DNA of 64,000 nucleotides from positions 1 through 64,000 of IMG/VR virus record IMGVR_UViG_3300035183_000720; one strand, written 5' to 3'. Below the pieces are notes generated by a model, which was not told the origin of the DNA, made no database searches, and was given only the letters and a program-made list of their open reading frames with translations. The stretch is from a virus. Both the position numbers and the translations under genes were made by a program. This document shows positions 26,226-34,629 of this stretch, in pieces. Position 1 is the stretch's first letter, and the number at the start of each line of letters is the position of its first letter.

Positions 26226-26897
26226 ATGAGCTTCCAGAAAACAAAAATCGATGCATCTCTTGGTCTCCGCGTTAATCAGTACTTATCTGATATTGGAGTT
26301 CAGACTCCTTTGAAAGATAACGGATTGACAAATCAGCAAAAAATTGATATAATTGAAGAGAAGGTCAAGGAAATTTTAGAGACATTAGGGCTTGACTTGA
26401 GTGATGATAGCCTAGCAGAAACACCCCGTCGTGTTGCGAAGATGTTCGTGAATGAGATTTATTGGGGATTAGATCCAGAAAAATTTCCCAAATGTACACT
26501 AGTAGAGAATAAGATGAGATATGATGAAATGGTGATTGAGCAAAATATAAAAGTAATGTCTGATTGCGAGCATCATCTGAGACCGATTAGTGGCGTTGCT
26601 CATGTCGCTTACATCCCTAAGGATAAAGTGCTCGGTCTGTCTAAAATGAATCGCATCGTAGAATATTTTTCTCGGCGTCCTCAGATTCAGGAACGATTAG
26701 CCGAGCAAATTTACCATGCTCTTTCTTTTATTCTAGGAACTGAAGATGTGGCGGTTGTAATTAAAGCGGAACATTTCTGCGTGAAGCAACGAGGTGTGGA
26801 AGATCAGAACAGCTATACCGTGACGAGTAAATTAGGTGGTAAGTTCTTAAAGGATCCTACAGTTCGTGCCGAGTTTATGAGTATCATTCATTCGTGA
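26226..26897 (+). CDS. folE: GTP cyclohydrolase I (FolE)
   Basis: Converts GTP to 7,8-dihydroneopterin triphosphate, the first step to 7-deazaguanine (preQ0). Key residues: zinc/catalytic DCEHHLRP near residue 116, LGLSKMNRIVEYFSRRPQIQERL near residue 138, and EHFCVKQRGVED near residue 183 with the second zinc Cys. 223 aa, typical of FolE type I. AAAGGAGAAATAA site. First gene of the run folE-queC-amidotransferase-dpdA-queE. QueD is not in this window, so that step may be done by the host enzyme or an outside gene. Confidence 0.95.
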   Translation: MSFQKTKIDASLGLRVNQYLSDIGVQTPLKDNGLTNQQKIDIIEEKVKEILETLGLDLSDDSLAETPRRVAKMFVNEIYWGLDPEKFPKCTLVENKMRYDEMVIEQNIKVMSDCEHHLRPISGVAHVAYIPKDKVLGLSKMNRIVEYFSRRPQIQERLAEQIYHALSFILGTEDVAVVIKAEHFCVKQRGVEDQNSYTVTSKLGGKFLKDPTVRAEFMSIIHS

Positions 26898-26905
26898 GGT
26901 GAACA

Positions 26906-27637
26906 ATGAAAGAGATGTTTTTGAAAGAATTCCCTGAAGCGTCTAAAGCTGTGATAGTGATGAGTGGCGGCATGGATAGTGCTATCGCGGCTCGTTTAAC
27001 GGTTGAAAAATTAGGCACCGAGAATGTTCACGCTCTCAGTTTCTTCTACGGCCAGAAGCAGAGCATCGAGCTCGAGAAGGCCCAGATCAATTCGAAGAAG
27101 CTAGGCATCGCAAAACACACAATCGTTGATATTTCTTTTCTTGGCGACATGGTGCGCGGCGTAAGTTCTAATATTTCTGGTGGGCTCGAAATGCCTACGA
27201 TTAAGGATATTCTCGGTGATCCACAGCCTGTTACTTATGTTCCGAATCGTAATGCTATTCTGCTCATGATTGCAGCGAGTTATGCTGAAGCGAATGGAAT
27301 CGATCTGGTTGTGACGGGGTTGCAAGCACAAGATGAGTATTCATATTGGGATACGACTCCTTCGTTTGTTTCCGCAGTCAACAATCTACTTTCACAGAAT
27401 CGTCAGAAGAAGATTCGTGTTCATGCTCCTTTCATGGGTAAGAACAAAGCAGAAGAGTTGAAGCTTCTTCAGGAGCTCGATGGTAATGTAGATTTGACAA
27501 AAACTACTATTACTTGTTATAATCCTGCTGGTGATGTGAGTTGCGGTAAATGTCCTAGCTGCGCTGAGCGGATCGCAAATTTCAAGAAAGCAGGCTTGGT
27601 TGATTCGATTAAGTATGCAATTGATATTCAATGGTGA
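26906..27637 (+). CDS. queC: 7-cyano-7-deazaguanine synthase (QueC)
   Basis: ATP-dependent conversion of 7-carboxy-7-deazaguanine to preQ0. PP-loop SGGMDSAIAARL near residue 20, YVPNRNAILLMIAASYAEA near residue 113, GLQAQDEYSYWDT near residue 138, and the zinc-binding Cys set CYNP...SCGKCPSC near residues 211-228. Starts 8 bp after folE with GAGGTGAACA. 243 aa, normal length. In some phages QueC is fused to an amidotransferase; here that domain is the next separate gene. Confidence 0.95.
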   Translation: MKEMFLKEFPEASKAVIVMSGGMDSAIAARLTVEKLGTENVHALSFFYGQKQSIELEKAQINSKKLGIAKHTIVDISFLGDMVRGVSSNISGGLEMPTIKDILGDPQPVTYVPNRNAILLMIAASYAEANGIDLVVTGLQAQDEYSYWDTTPSFVSAVNNLLSQNRQKKIRVHAPFMGKNKAEELKLLQELDGNVDLTKTTITCYNPAGDVSCGKCPSCAERIANFKKAGLVDSIKYAIDIQW

Positions 27638-27648
27638 GGAGCTAATAG

Positions 27649-28263
27649 ATGTGTGGCATATTTTGTAGTTTTGAACGTGATAAGCTCATTGAGCTTTCGA
27701 AACTGAACAGTTACCGAGGAAGTCATAGTTTCAGTTTTATGCGAGTTGGTGATAGCCCGATACGAGGCCTCGGTAAATTTGATACTTCATTGGCTGATCA
27801 AGAAGGATATAAAATTTGTCATGTTCAGGCGCCAACAACGGAAGTGCGTGATGCTTCTAGCATTCATCCCGCAGAATATCCAGGAGTAAGACTTTGGCAC
27901 AATGGCATCGTGAAAGATTTTGATGTTAGGCGACTTCAAGAAAAGCACGGTGTAAGTGAAGCATGGGACACGAAACTTATTTTGCTTGAATTGTTAGAGG
28001 ATAATTGGCTTGAGAATTTAAGTGAAATAAATGGTAGTTTTGCTTGCGTCTTTCAAGAAGATGATATGCACTATGTTTTCAGAAACGAGATTTCGCCTTT
28101 GTTCTTCGATTATGATCTCAATATAAGTAGTGTACGTTTTGAAGGATCTTTTTCTTTGCCTCCCAATAAAGTTTTCATTCTTGATTTAGAAAACAGGGAA
28201 CTCTCAGAAACAGAATTCGAATTTTCGACTAAAGAAAATCCCTACTACTTTGGGGGCGTGTAG
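27649..28263 (+). CDS. Class II glutamine amidotransferase (stand-alone Gat of Gat-QueC type)
   Basis: An N-terminal-nucleophile amidotransferase: MCGIF exposes catalytic Cys2, with YRGSHSFSF (RG motif) near residue 21, the oxyanion HNG motif (WHNGIV) near residue 84 and WDTKLILLELL near residue 104. It follows queC by 11 bp. In phages such as 9g a Gat domain fused to QueC is linked to making deoxyarchaeosine (dG+). A separate gene here could donate ammonia to the preQ0 nitrile to give the amidine (G+), but that is inference. Directly abuts dpdA. Confidence 0.82.
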   Translation: MCGIFCSFERDKLIELSKLNSYRGSHSFSFMRVGDSPIRGLGKFDTSLADQEGYKICHVQAPTTEVRDASSIHPAEYPGVRLWHNGIVKDFDVRRLQEKHGVSEAWDTKLILLELLEDNWLENLSEINGSFACVFQEDDMHYVFRNEISPLFFDYDLNISSVRFEGSFSLPPNKVFILDLENRELSETEFEFSTKENPYYFGGV

Positions 28264-29574
28264 ATGAAACTCAGATATGTTTTCAGTGCTCCAGGTATGT
28301 TTTCTTTAAATTCCTGTGGTCGGGAGATGGATAATCCCGAGGAGTATATTAAATTCGCTGAGATGGTAAAAGAAGGTGTAGATTTAATACGCACTGACAT
28401 CAATAAAAAAATTGATGGCGTAAAATTTGGCATGGATGTTTTGTTTAATGCTTTCACCGAAAAGCATGTTGGCGAATGGCTCCGTAAATATGGCACTTTC
28501 GGTTTTGAGAAATTATATGCAGACTCAGGCGGTCTACAGATTGTGACATTAGGTAAGCAAATTGATGATGAGATGAAGTACAAAATCTATGGCACACAAA
28601 GTTGTGCTGATTTTGCGATGTGTTTTGATGAAATTCCTGTGAGAGTTGTTAATGCTTTTGATTCTAAAAGCAATCGCACTGTTATAGGAAACAGACTTTA
28701 TTATCCCAGTCTCAAGAAAGAATCAGCCATAAAAACTGCAAATAATATCAAAGAACAGATTGAGATTCTTGACAAATTTAAAACTGACACATTGGTTCAT
28801 TATATTGTGCAGGGCAATAATCATCAGGACATGTATGAGTGGTTTGATGATGGCGCTAGAATTCTAACCGATAAACATTTTGAAAAGATTGGCGGCGTTT
28901 CTATAGGATTTGTTTGTTTAGGTAATGGGCAATTAGAATCTATAGAAATGCTTGTTGGTTATCATAGGATTATGAAGGATTTTGGTATTGAAAAAACTAA
29001 GAAACATGTTCATTTATTAGGATTTGGGAGTGTGAAACGTTTGCTGCCAGTTTTATACATTATGAAAAGTAAATTACTTCCTGATGATCTTACAATCAGT
29101 TTTGATAGCACTTCTTTTAGTATGAGTTACATAATGGGTCGATTCACGGACGATGAAGGTAAAGAAGTTGGAAAAGATCCAGAAGATGTAAGGAGAATGT
29201 TTGAAAAAGTTTACAATTATTTTCAAGACATATACCATAAGCATGTCCCCAATCTAGACAAAGAAAGATTCATTGATCATCTTGTAAAAGAAGTTCGTAG
29301 TATTGCCAATACGATTAACAATGCCCCAGACGATATAAGACCTGTTGTCCATGCCAATACTGTATTGACTACTTGTTGGCAACTTGTTGGATTTGCCGAA
29401 CAAGTAAAAAGAATTTTACAAAAAGCAGAAAATGATAATTCTCCTTTAGGCATGATTAAACATGTAAAAGATTTTAATGATTATGAAGCCTGGTATCGCG
29501 AATTCGGAAAATTTGTTAAAAGTAATAGAGTCAAGCGAGAGAGTTTTGTGACGCTTGACAGTTTCTTTGAATAA
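28264..29574 (+). CDS. dpdA: DpdA-type deazaguanine DNA transglycosylase
   Basis: TGT-family enzyme predicted to swap guanine in DNA for a 7-deazaguanine base. Typical signature YADSGGLQIVTLGKQI near residue 85 (first catalytic Asp), CFDEIPV near residue 119, GGVSIGF near residue 214 and the second Asp in ISFDSTSFS near residue 284. 436 aa. It starts right after the amidotransferase stop. The extreme C-terminus, FVTLDSFFE, nearly duplicates the polymerase tail VTLESFF and looks like a gp45 clamp-binding peptide, suggesting modification during or right after replication. Confidence 0.85.
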   Translation: MKLRYVFSAPGMFSLNSCGREMDNPEEYIKFAEMVKEGVDLIRTDINKKIDGVKFGMDVLFNAFTEKHVGEWLRKYGTFGFEKLYADSGGLQIVTLGKQIDDEMKYKIYGTQSCADFAMCFDEIPVRVVNAFDSKSNRTVIGNRLYYPSLKKESAIKTANNIKEQIEILDKFKTDTLVHYIVQGNNHQDMYEWFDDGARILTDKHFEKIGGVSIGFVCLGNGQLESIEMLVGYHRIMKDFGIEKTKKHVHLLGFGSVKRLLPVLYIMKSKLLPDDLTISFDSTSFSMSYIMGRFTDDEGKEVGKDPEDVRRMFEKVYNYFQDIYHKHVPNLDKERFIDHLVKEVRSIANTINNAPDDIRPVVHANTVLTTCWQLVGFAEQVKRILQKAENDNSPLGMIKHVKDFNDYEAWYREFGKFVKSNRVKRESFVTLDSFFE

Positions 29575-29583
29575 AATTAAAAT
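29555..29583 (+). promoter_or_regulatory. Sigma70 promoter for queE
   Basis: Perfect TTGACA (29555-29560), a 17-bp spacer and TAAAAT (29578-29583), overlapping the 3' end of dpdA. It gives queE and helicase 41 their own start. The -35 box is part of the codons for the clamp-binding-like tail. Confidence 0.7.
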
Positions 29584-29613
29584 AGATGGTATGTTAAATT
29601 AAGAGGTGAGTTT

Positions 29614-30507
29614 ATGAAAATTCGAACCAGTGAGGTTTTTGCAAGTTTTCAAGGTGAAGGTCCTTTCGCGGGGGTGCCGAGTTTGTGGGTTAGATTTTTC
29701 GGTTGTAATTTGTTGTGCAATGGTTTCGGTCAGAAAGATCCTTGTAATCCTGAAACTTATGTATTGCCATACCAGACAATAGATATCAGTAACATCAAAC
29801 GCATGGAAGATCTTCCCGTGTTTGAATATGGCTGTGATTCGAGTTATAGTTGGAGTCCGAGATTCAAACACTTAGCTAGAGATTGGGATGAAAAAGAATT
29901 GGTTGATGAATTATATCGTCTCGGTGTTGAACGTTTTGGGATGGCTGAAGGTTGGTTTAATCAAAGAACTCTTCAAGAAATTCAACTTTGTTTCACAGGC
30001 GGAGAACCGATGCTCCAGCAGAGAGCTATGATGGCTATTCTTGCTGAAGCCAATGAGAGATTCGGAGCTTCGGGCCCTAAACTTGTCACGATTGAAACTA
30101 ATGCCACCAGATTTCTAACTGAAGATTTTAAGAAATTTCTTTATGATAGAGATTTTGAATTAACTATTGCCTGTTCTCCGAAATTATTCACGGTAAGCGG
30201 AGAAAAGAATGCAGTTCGTTTAGATGTCATTAAAGAATATATGCATTATGCTGACACGGGTATCTTGAAATTTGTAGTGAATGGTACTAAGGAATGTTGG
30301 GATGAACTTGATAGCTACACGGATAAATTAGCTGAGCTTGTTAGCGAAGATAGATTCTGGAGCCTTTGGGTGATGCCTGTTGGGGCAACTAAAGAACAGC
30401 AAGAATCGCCGAGTATAGCAGAGATTGCCAATGAGGCAATGCGCCGTGGATTTTATGTTGCGACACGTAATCATACTTATGTTTACGGTAATGTTGTGGG
30501 TAGCTGA
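29614..30507 (+). CDS. queE: 7-carboxy-7-deazaguanine synthase (QueE, radical SAM)
   Basis: Converts carboxy-tetrahydropterin to 7-carboxy-7-deazaguanine. SEVFASFQGEGPFAGVPSLWVRFFGCNLLC opens the protein as in QueE (residues 5-35). The iron-sulfur Cys motif is unusual: after C-x3-C the third expected Cys (as in CDSSYSW) comes about 40 residues later, following an insertion. Then ELVDEL, LCFTGGEPMLQQ near residue 127 and the SPKLFTVSGEK segment. 297 aa. Overlaps gene 41 by 1 bp. Confidence 0.9.
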   Translation: MKIRTSEVFASFQGEGPFAGVPSLWVRFFGCNLLCNGFGQKDPCNPETYVLPYQTIDISNIKRMEDLPVFEYGCDSSYSWSPRFKHLARDWDEKELVDELYRLGVERFGMAEGWFNQRTLQEIQLCFTGGEPMLQQRAMMAILAEANERFGASGPKLVTIETNATRFLTEDFKKFLYDRDFELTIACSPKLFTVSGEKNAVRLDVIKEYMHYADTGILKFVVNGTKECWDELDSYTDKLAELVSEDRFWSLWVMPVGATKEQQESPSIAEIANEAMRRGFYVATRNHTYVYGNVVGS

Positions 30508-31883
30508 TGGATGTCACAAGTGAGAAGCTCATCTTAAGTTCTTTAGTTCAAGATGAAGATTATGTACGTCAAGTATTACCATTCTTAAAGAACGAATATT
30601 TCAACGATAAAGTCGAAAGAGCAGTTTTTGAAACTATTCGTTCGTATCTTCTAGAATACAATACCCTGCCCAATAAAACTACTCTGTTGGTTGACATTCG
30701 CAATCATGATGGTCTAAATGAAAAGGAGATTACCGAAGCCGAATCTATCATTCGTGATATTTTCAGAATTGAACGTCCAACTGATTCCAAGTGGCTGATT
30801 GAACAAACAGAAGAGTTTTGTAGAACGAAAGCCATCTACAATGCCATCGTGAAGGCAATTTCAATATATGATGGTACTGACAAAACCATGACTCCACATG
30901 CCATTCCTGATATGATAAAGGAGGCGGTGAGTGTAAGTTTTGATAGCCACATAGGCATGGACATATATGATGATGCAGGGATTCGTTATGATTATTATAC
31001 ATTACCAGAAAGTAAGATTCCTTTTGACATTGATCTATTGAATGATATTACAAATGGTGGAGTCGGTCGAAAGACATTGAATGTTGTTGTCGCAGGGGTG
31101 AATGTTGGTAAGACTTTGTCTCTGATACATTTTGCTTGTGCTTATGCTCGGGCAGGTTACAATGTGCTTTATTTCACTTTGGAGATGCGAGAGGAAGAGA
31201 TCTTGAAGCGAATGGATGCTAATATGTTGAAAATTTCAATTAATGAATTAGGTAAATTAGGACGCGAAACGTTTATTGATGAGGTTGAGAAACTTCGAGC
31301 GAAATCTTATGGTAAAATAAAAGTAAAGGAATATCCTCCAGGTTCAGCGCATGCGGGCCATTTCAAGCATATCATCAATGAATTGAAATTAAAACAACGT
31401 TTCATTCCTGATGCCATCATAGTGGATTACATTGGAATAACAGGTAGTTCAAGGATAAGAGCAGGTCAACAGAATAGTTATTTTTATTTGAAGGCTGTGG
31501 CTGAAGAATTGCGCGCTTTGGCTGTCGAAACTAACACCATTCTTTGGACAGCAATGCAACTAACTCGAAGTGGCATAACAAACACAGACGTAGAAATCAC
31601 TGATGTTTCTGAGTCGATGGGTATTCCAGCAACTGCAGACTTCATGATATCTGTTACTCGAACAGAAGAATTGGATGGCTTAGGACAAGTACTTTTCAAA
31701 CAGCTTAAGAATCGTTATGGTAATAAATCGAATAGGTTGAGATTTGTAGTAGGTGTCGATCTAGATAAACAAACACTATATAATGTCAGTAGCAGTGAAC
31801 AAGATGATATAATTGCTCAAGAAAGAATAGTAACTAATACGGCTAGTCTGAAAGAGAAATTCAAGCAGCTGAATGGTGATTGA
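30507..31883 (+). CDS. 41: Replicative DNA helicase (gp41-like, DnaB family)
   Basis: Hexameric fork helicase that pairs with primase gp61. N-terminal helical domain, Walker A AGVNVGKTLSL near residue 186, YFTLEMREEEILKRMDANM near residue 210, Walker B AIIVDYIGI near residue 303 and the arginine-finger/H4 region. 458 aa, T4-like (475). Starts on the last base of queE. A late box for the next gene overlaps its stop. Confidence 0.95.
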   Translation: MDVTSEKLILSSLVQDEDYVRQVLPFLKNEYFNDKVERAVFETIRSYLLEYNTLPNKTTLLVDIRNHDGLNEKEITEAESIIRDIFRIERPTDSKWLIEQTEEFCRTKAIYNAIVKAISIYDGTDKTMTPHAIPDMIKEAVSVSFDSHIGMDIYDDAGIRYDYYTLPESKIPFDIDLLNDITNGGVGRKTLNVVVAGVNVGKTLSLIHFACAYARAGYNVLYFTLEMREEEILKRMDANMLKISINELGKLGRETFIDEVEKLRAKSYGKIKVKEYPPGSAHAGHFKHIINELKLKQRFIPDAIIVDYIGITGSSRIRAGQQNSYFYLKAVAEELRALAVETNTILWTAMQLTRSGITNTDVEITDVSESMGIPATADFMISVTRTEELDGLGQVLFKQLKNRYGNKSNRLRFVVGVDLDKQTLYNVSSSEQDDIIAQERIVTNTASLKEKFKQLNGD

Positions 31884-31889
31884 TAAATA
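31882..31889 (+). promoter_or_regulatory. Late promoter box (GATAAATA)
   Basis: GATAAATA overlaps the gene 41 stop. A late transcript would begin ~10-12 bp downstream, which excludes the upstream in-frame ATG at 31873 and favours the ATG at 31912 for the next protein. Confidence 0.5.
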
Positions 31890-31911
31890 TTCAGAAATGA
31901 AACAAAAAGCC

Positions 31912-33018
31912 ATGTTAACGTTCAAGCAATTTTTCTTACTCGAAGGCGGAAATGTAGTCATAGATGACCAAGAAGCAACTCGTATCGATCTCAATAAAGT
32001 TAAGAGATCAGAGATTGTGAAGTTGCTGCTTACTGGTCTGGATGCTATCAATCGCGCATTCGAAAAACAGCATGGCTTGCCCCTTTGGAGTAAAGACTTA
32101 TTCAAATCTAGAGAATTTTTAAGTGGCAGTGCTTTTCATTTCTTTGATCTTGGAAAAATAAGCGATGAAGAATTTGTTAATGTCAAATCTACCGTCGGGG
32201 ACATTGATACCCAGGTTGATAGTAACTTAGATAAGTCCATCGTAGAGTTCTTGAACGCAAATAAAGGGAAGAGTTTTGGGCCATTGACTCTAATTGGATA
32301 TAAAACAAGTGCTGGACAGCACATCACACTGTGGCGCCTCGACAAGTATAACATGAACATTCAGATTGATCTGGAACTAGTTGAATTTGGTCCAGATGGT
32401 AAACCGACTCCTTGGTCTAAGTTCAGTCATTCTAGTGCCTGGGAAGATTTGAAAGCAGGATTGAAAGGCGTTGCACACAAATATCTGCTGCAAGCTTTAA
32501 ATGCTCGAGGGTTGCACGACCTAGTCATTAAAGCTAAAACATCTCGCGGCAAAGATAAGGTTGTGAAGAAAAGTATTATGGCATTTTCTGTGACGCATGG
32601 ATTGCGTCAACGCTTAGTGCCAGTAAGAGATGAGCAAGGCAATCATGTTCATGTAGATGGCTTGCCAGCTTATCACGAGATTAGTACATCAGAAAGTAAG
32701 AACACCACGGATCTGGATCAAATTTTCAAAATATTTTTCAATCGAGAACCCACCCCTGAAGATCTCAAAGATATGGGTAGTTTCATTGGACTCGAAAAAT
32801 TGATTACTCGTTACTACAATAAACAAGAGCAACAGATGGTGGTTGATGGCTTCATGAACAAACTTTGGGGTCCAGGAGCTCAAGGTCTTTATCGAGGGGA
32901 TAAAGAACGGGATTATCGAGAAAAGCTCGCCATGGCAAAACATCTTCTTCAAACGTTTGGTGGCTCTCTCGACAAGTATCAAGAAATGATTGAAGACTAT
33001 TACAAGAGCTACAAATAA
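31912..33018 (+). CDS. Nucleotidyltransferase-fold candidate with capsid-targeting-like leader
   Basis: Started at 31912 because the late box at 31882-31889 precedes it and because the product then begins MLTFKQFFLLEGG. That leader is like the T4 internal-protein propeptide (MKTYQEFIAE) with a gp21-type site L-L-E before GG. About 57 residues in, FLSGSAFHFF followed by TVGDIDTQVD resembles the GS...DxD signature of polymerase-beta-type nucleotidyltransferases. The C-terminal ~110 residues are helical. First of three linked enzyme genes; overlaps the next by 1 bp. Family assignment is tentative. Confidence 0.6.
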   Translation: MLTFKQFFLLEGGNVVIDDQEATRIDLNKVKRSEIVKLLLTGLDAINRAFEKQHGLPLWSKDLFKSREFLSGSAFHFFDLGKISDEEFVNVKSTVGDIDTQVDSNLDKSIVEFLNANKGKSFGPLTLIGYKTSAGQHITLWRLDKYNMNIQIDLELVEFGPDGKPTPWSKFSHSSAWEDLKAGLKGVAHKYLLQALNARGLHDLVIKAKTSRGKDKVVKKSIMAFSVTHGLRQRLVPVRDEQGNHVHVDGLPAYHEISTSESKNTTDLDQIFKIFFNREPTPEDLKDMGSFIGLEKLITRYYNKQEQQMVVDGFMNKLWGPGAQGLYRGDKERDYREKLAMAKHLLQTFGGSLDKYQEMIEDYYKSYK

Positions 33019-33911
33019 TGTTAAGTTTCAAAGAATTCATTGAAGAACAAGTTGCGCCGACAACCAGACAAGGAATCACTCATCTTCAGGACATGAAACC
33101 TGAAGAGTTTATATCTTGGATCAAGGAAGTTAAAGCAGCAGGAGGAATTCTTTCGAATTACAAAGTCGTAATGAAAATTGATGGGCTTGGTGCTCGTTTC
33201 GGTAAAGCAAAAGATGGTAGACCATTCTTTGAAGGTAGTAGAACAGGACCGATTTTCGATTCAGGGGCATTCAGCGCTTATGCCTTAGCAAAAGGAGCTT
33301 CTGAAGAGATCTTATTGCGCGCGAAACATTATGATGATATGCTTGAAATTATAAAGAATGCTGAGTTCATGAAAGTGATCCCTAATGACACGAAAATTGT
33401 TTGTGAAATATTTTATAATCCTATGGCTCATGAAGATGAAGATGGAATTACTTTCGTGACGGTAAAATATGATAAAAGTAAACTCGGCAAACTTATGAGC
33501 ATCATGCCCTATACTGTCTTACAAGCCAGTACGGGATTGGATCATCCACAGAAACAAGAAATTTTGGATGCTCTTTATAAACAAAGCAATGATAAAATTC
33601 GTATCATAGATCCGAATTTGAAGATGCATAGTATTGACATCAACGGCATCATCGATACCGTACATACTCTCGATGATGATGCTCTCAGAATACTTAAAAG
33701 CAGAAAAGCTTCTGACCGAGAAGCAAGACAAAATATTCTAGCTATCATTCAGAAAGCAAAAGATGGATTAGCCAAGTACTTGCTTGCTCATCCTGGCATC
33801 GAAGGTAAATTTAAACTCGGGCCGAATATCGAAGGTATCGTCATACACATTAATAATAAGCCGTACAAGATCACGACTGATGAATTCAAAGCTAGCAAAA
33901 GGAAAGCTTGA
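33018..33911 (+). CDS. DNA/RNA ligase-like nucleotidyltransferase with capsid-targeting-like leader
   Basis: 297 aa. Begins MLSFKEFIEEQ, a leader with a predicted I-E-E cleavage site. Ligase-family motifs: KIDGLGARFG (KxDG, lysine that would be adenylylated) near residue 54, FFEGSRTGP (Arg) near residue 70, KIVCEIFYNP near residue 127, EGIVIHINNKPYKIT (EG[IV]V) near residue 276 and a final Lys-rich motif V. There is no room for an OB-fold domain at the C-terminus, so this is a minimal nucleotidyltransferase core. ATP- or NAD-dependence cannot be told. Late gene by context; TAATG and TGATG junctions couple it to both neighbours. Confidence 0.75.
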   Translation: MLSFKEFIEEQVAPTTRQGITHLQDMKPEEFISWIKEVKAAGGILSNYKVVMKIDGLGARFGKAKDGRPFFEGSRTGPIFDSGAFSAYALAKGASEEILLRAKHYDDMLEIIKNAEFMKVIPNDTKIVCEIFYNPMAHEDEDGITFVTVKYDKSKLGKLMSIMPYTVLQASTGLDHPQKQEILDALYKQSNDKIRIIDPNLKMHSIDINGIIDTVHTLDDDALRILKSRKASDREARQNILAIIQKAKDGLAKYLLAHPGIEGKFKLGPNIEGIVIHINNKPYKITTDEFKASKRKA

Positions 33912-34615
33912 TGGAAGAGAAGAAAGAATATCCGAAACCTGGATCCAAGAAAGTCCAGCTCTTTATAGGTCGAATGCAGCCCGTCCATCTGGGCCATAAG
34001 AAGATTATTGACAGTATGACTAATCCCGTGATTGTTATTGTGAAAGGTGAAAAGTCTAGCGAAGATCGCCTCAGAAATCCATTCAGCGCAGAATATCAGG
34101 TTAAACTCATCAAAAAGATTGCTCCTCAGGCAGAAATTATTACCGCGTCTAGTGGTTACCTCCCGAAAATAATGGCGCAACTTCGTGAAAAAGGCATGGA
34201 AGTAGATACGGTTTATGCGGGAGCAGATCGAATTGCAGGTTACAAGAAACAAGTTGAAAGCGCTAATGCCAAGATGGATCCTGAATACAGATATAATGTT
34301 AAGTTCAAAGAAACTGATAGGGTGACAAGTGCAACAGCAGTCCGCGATGCTATTCGCGCGGGTGATGAGCAAGAATTTAGGAAACTCATGCCAAAAGAAC
34401 TTTGGGGAGAATTTGAAACCATGAAGGAAATACTTAGTGAGTCTTTCAATTTTGATTTGTTGTCATTTGAAGAATGGTTGAACGAAGAAGGCGAAGGTCC
34501 TGCACTGAACGCATCGGATCAGATAGCCCAGAAAGATCAACCTCTCGGGATTAAAAAGAAGAAAAAGAAGAATGAAGAAGATGAATGCGAGGAGGATGAA
34601 TCTGAATCTGAGTAA
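33911..34615 (+). CDS. NMN adenylyltransferase-like protein with internal leader-like motif
   Basis: Nucleotidyltransferase of the HxGH superfamily. LFIGRMQPVHLGHKKII near residues 17-33 matches nicotinamide-nucleotide adenylyltransferases (NadM/NadR style), and SATAVRDAIRAG near residue 138 matches the ISTxxR-type motif. It would make NAD from NMN and ATP, relevant to the PARP genes downstream. Near residue 183 comes LLSFEEWLNEEGEG, the same leader-like motif seen at other N-termini, then a Lys-then-Glu-rich tail (KKKKKKNEEDECEEDE). Start ATG 33911 overlaps the previous stop (TGATG). Confidence 0.75.
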   Translation: MEEKKEYPKPGSKKVQLFIGRMQPVHLGHKKIIDSMTNPVIVIVKGEKSSEDRLRNPFSAEYQVKLIKKIAPQAEIITASSGYLPKIMAQLREKGMEVDTVYAGADRIAGYKKQVESANAKMDPEYRYNVKFKETDRVTSATAVRDAIRAGDEQEFRKLMPKELWGEFETMKEILSESFNFDLLSFEEWLNEEGEGPALNASDQIAQKDQPLGIKKKKKKNEEDECEEDESESE

Positions 34616-34629
34616 CATGAGGATTTGAT

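Noticed and set aside
33788-34372. 194-aa minus-strand open frame
   Set aside because: Opposite the clearly conserved ligase-like and NMNAT-like genes; no start signal.
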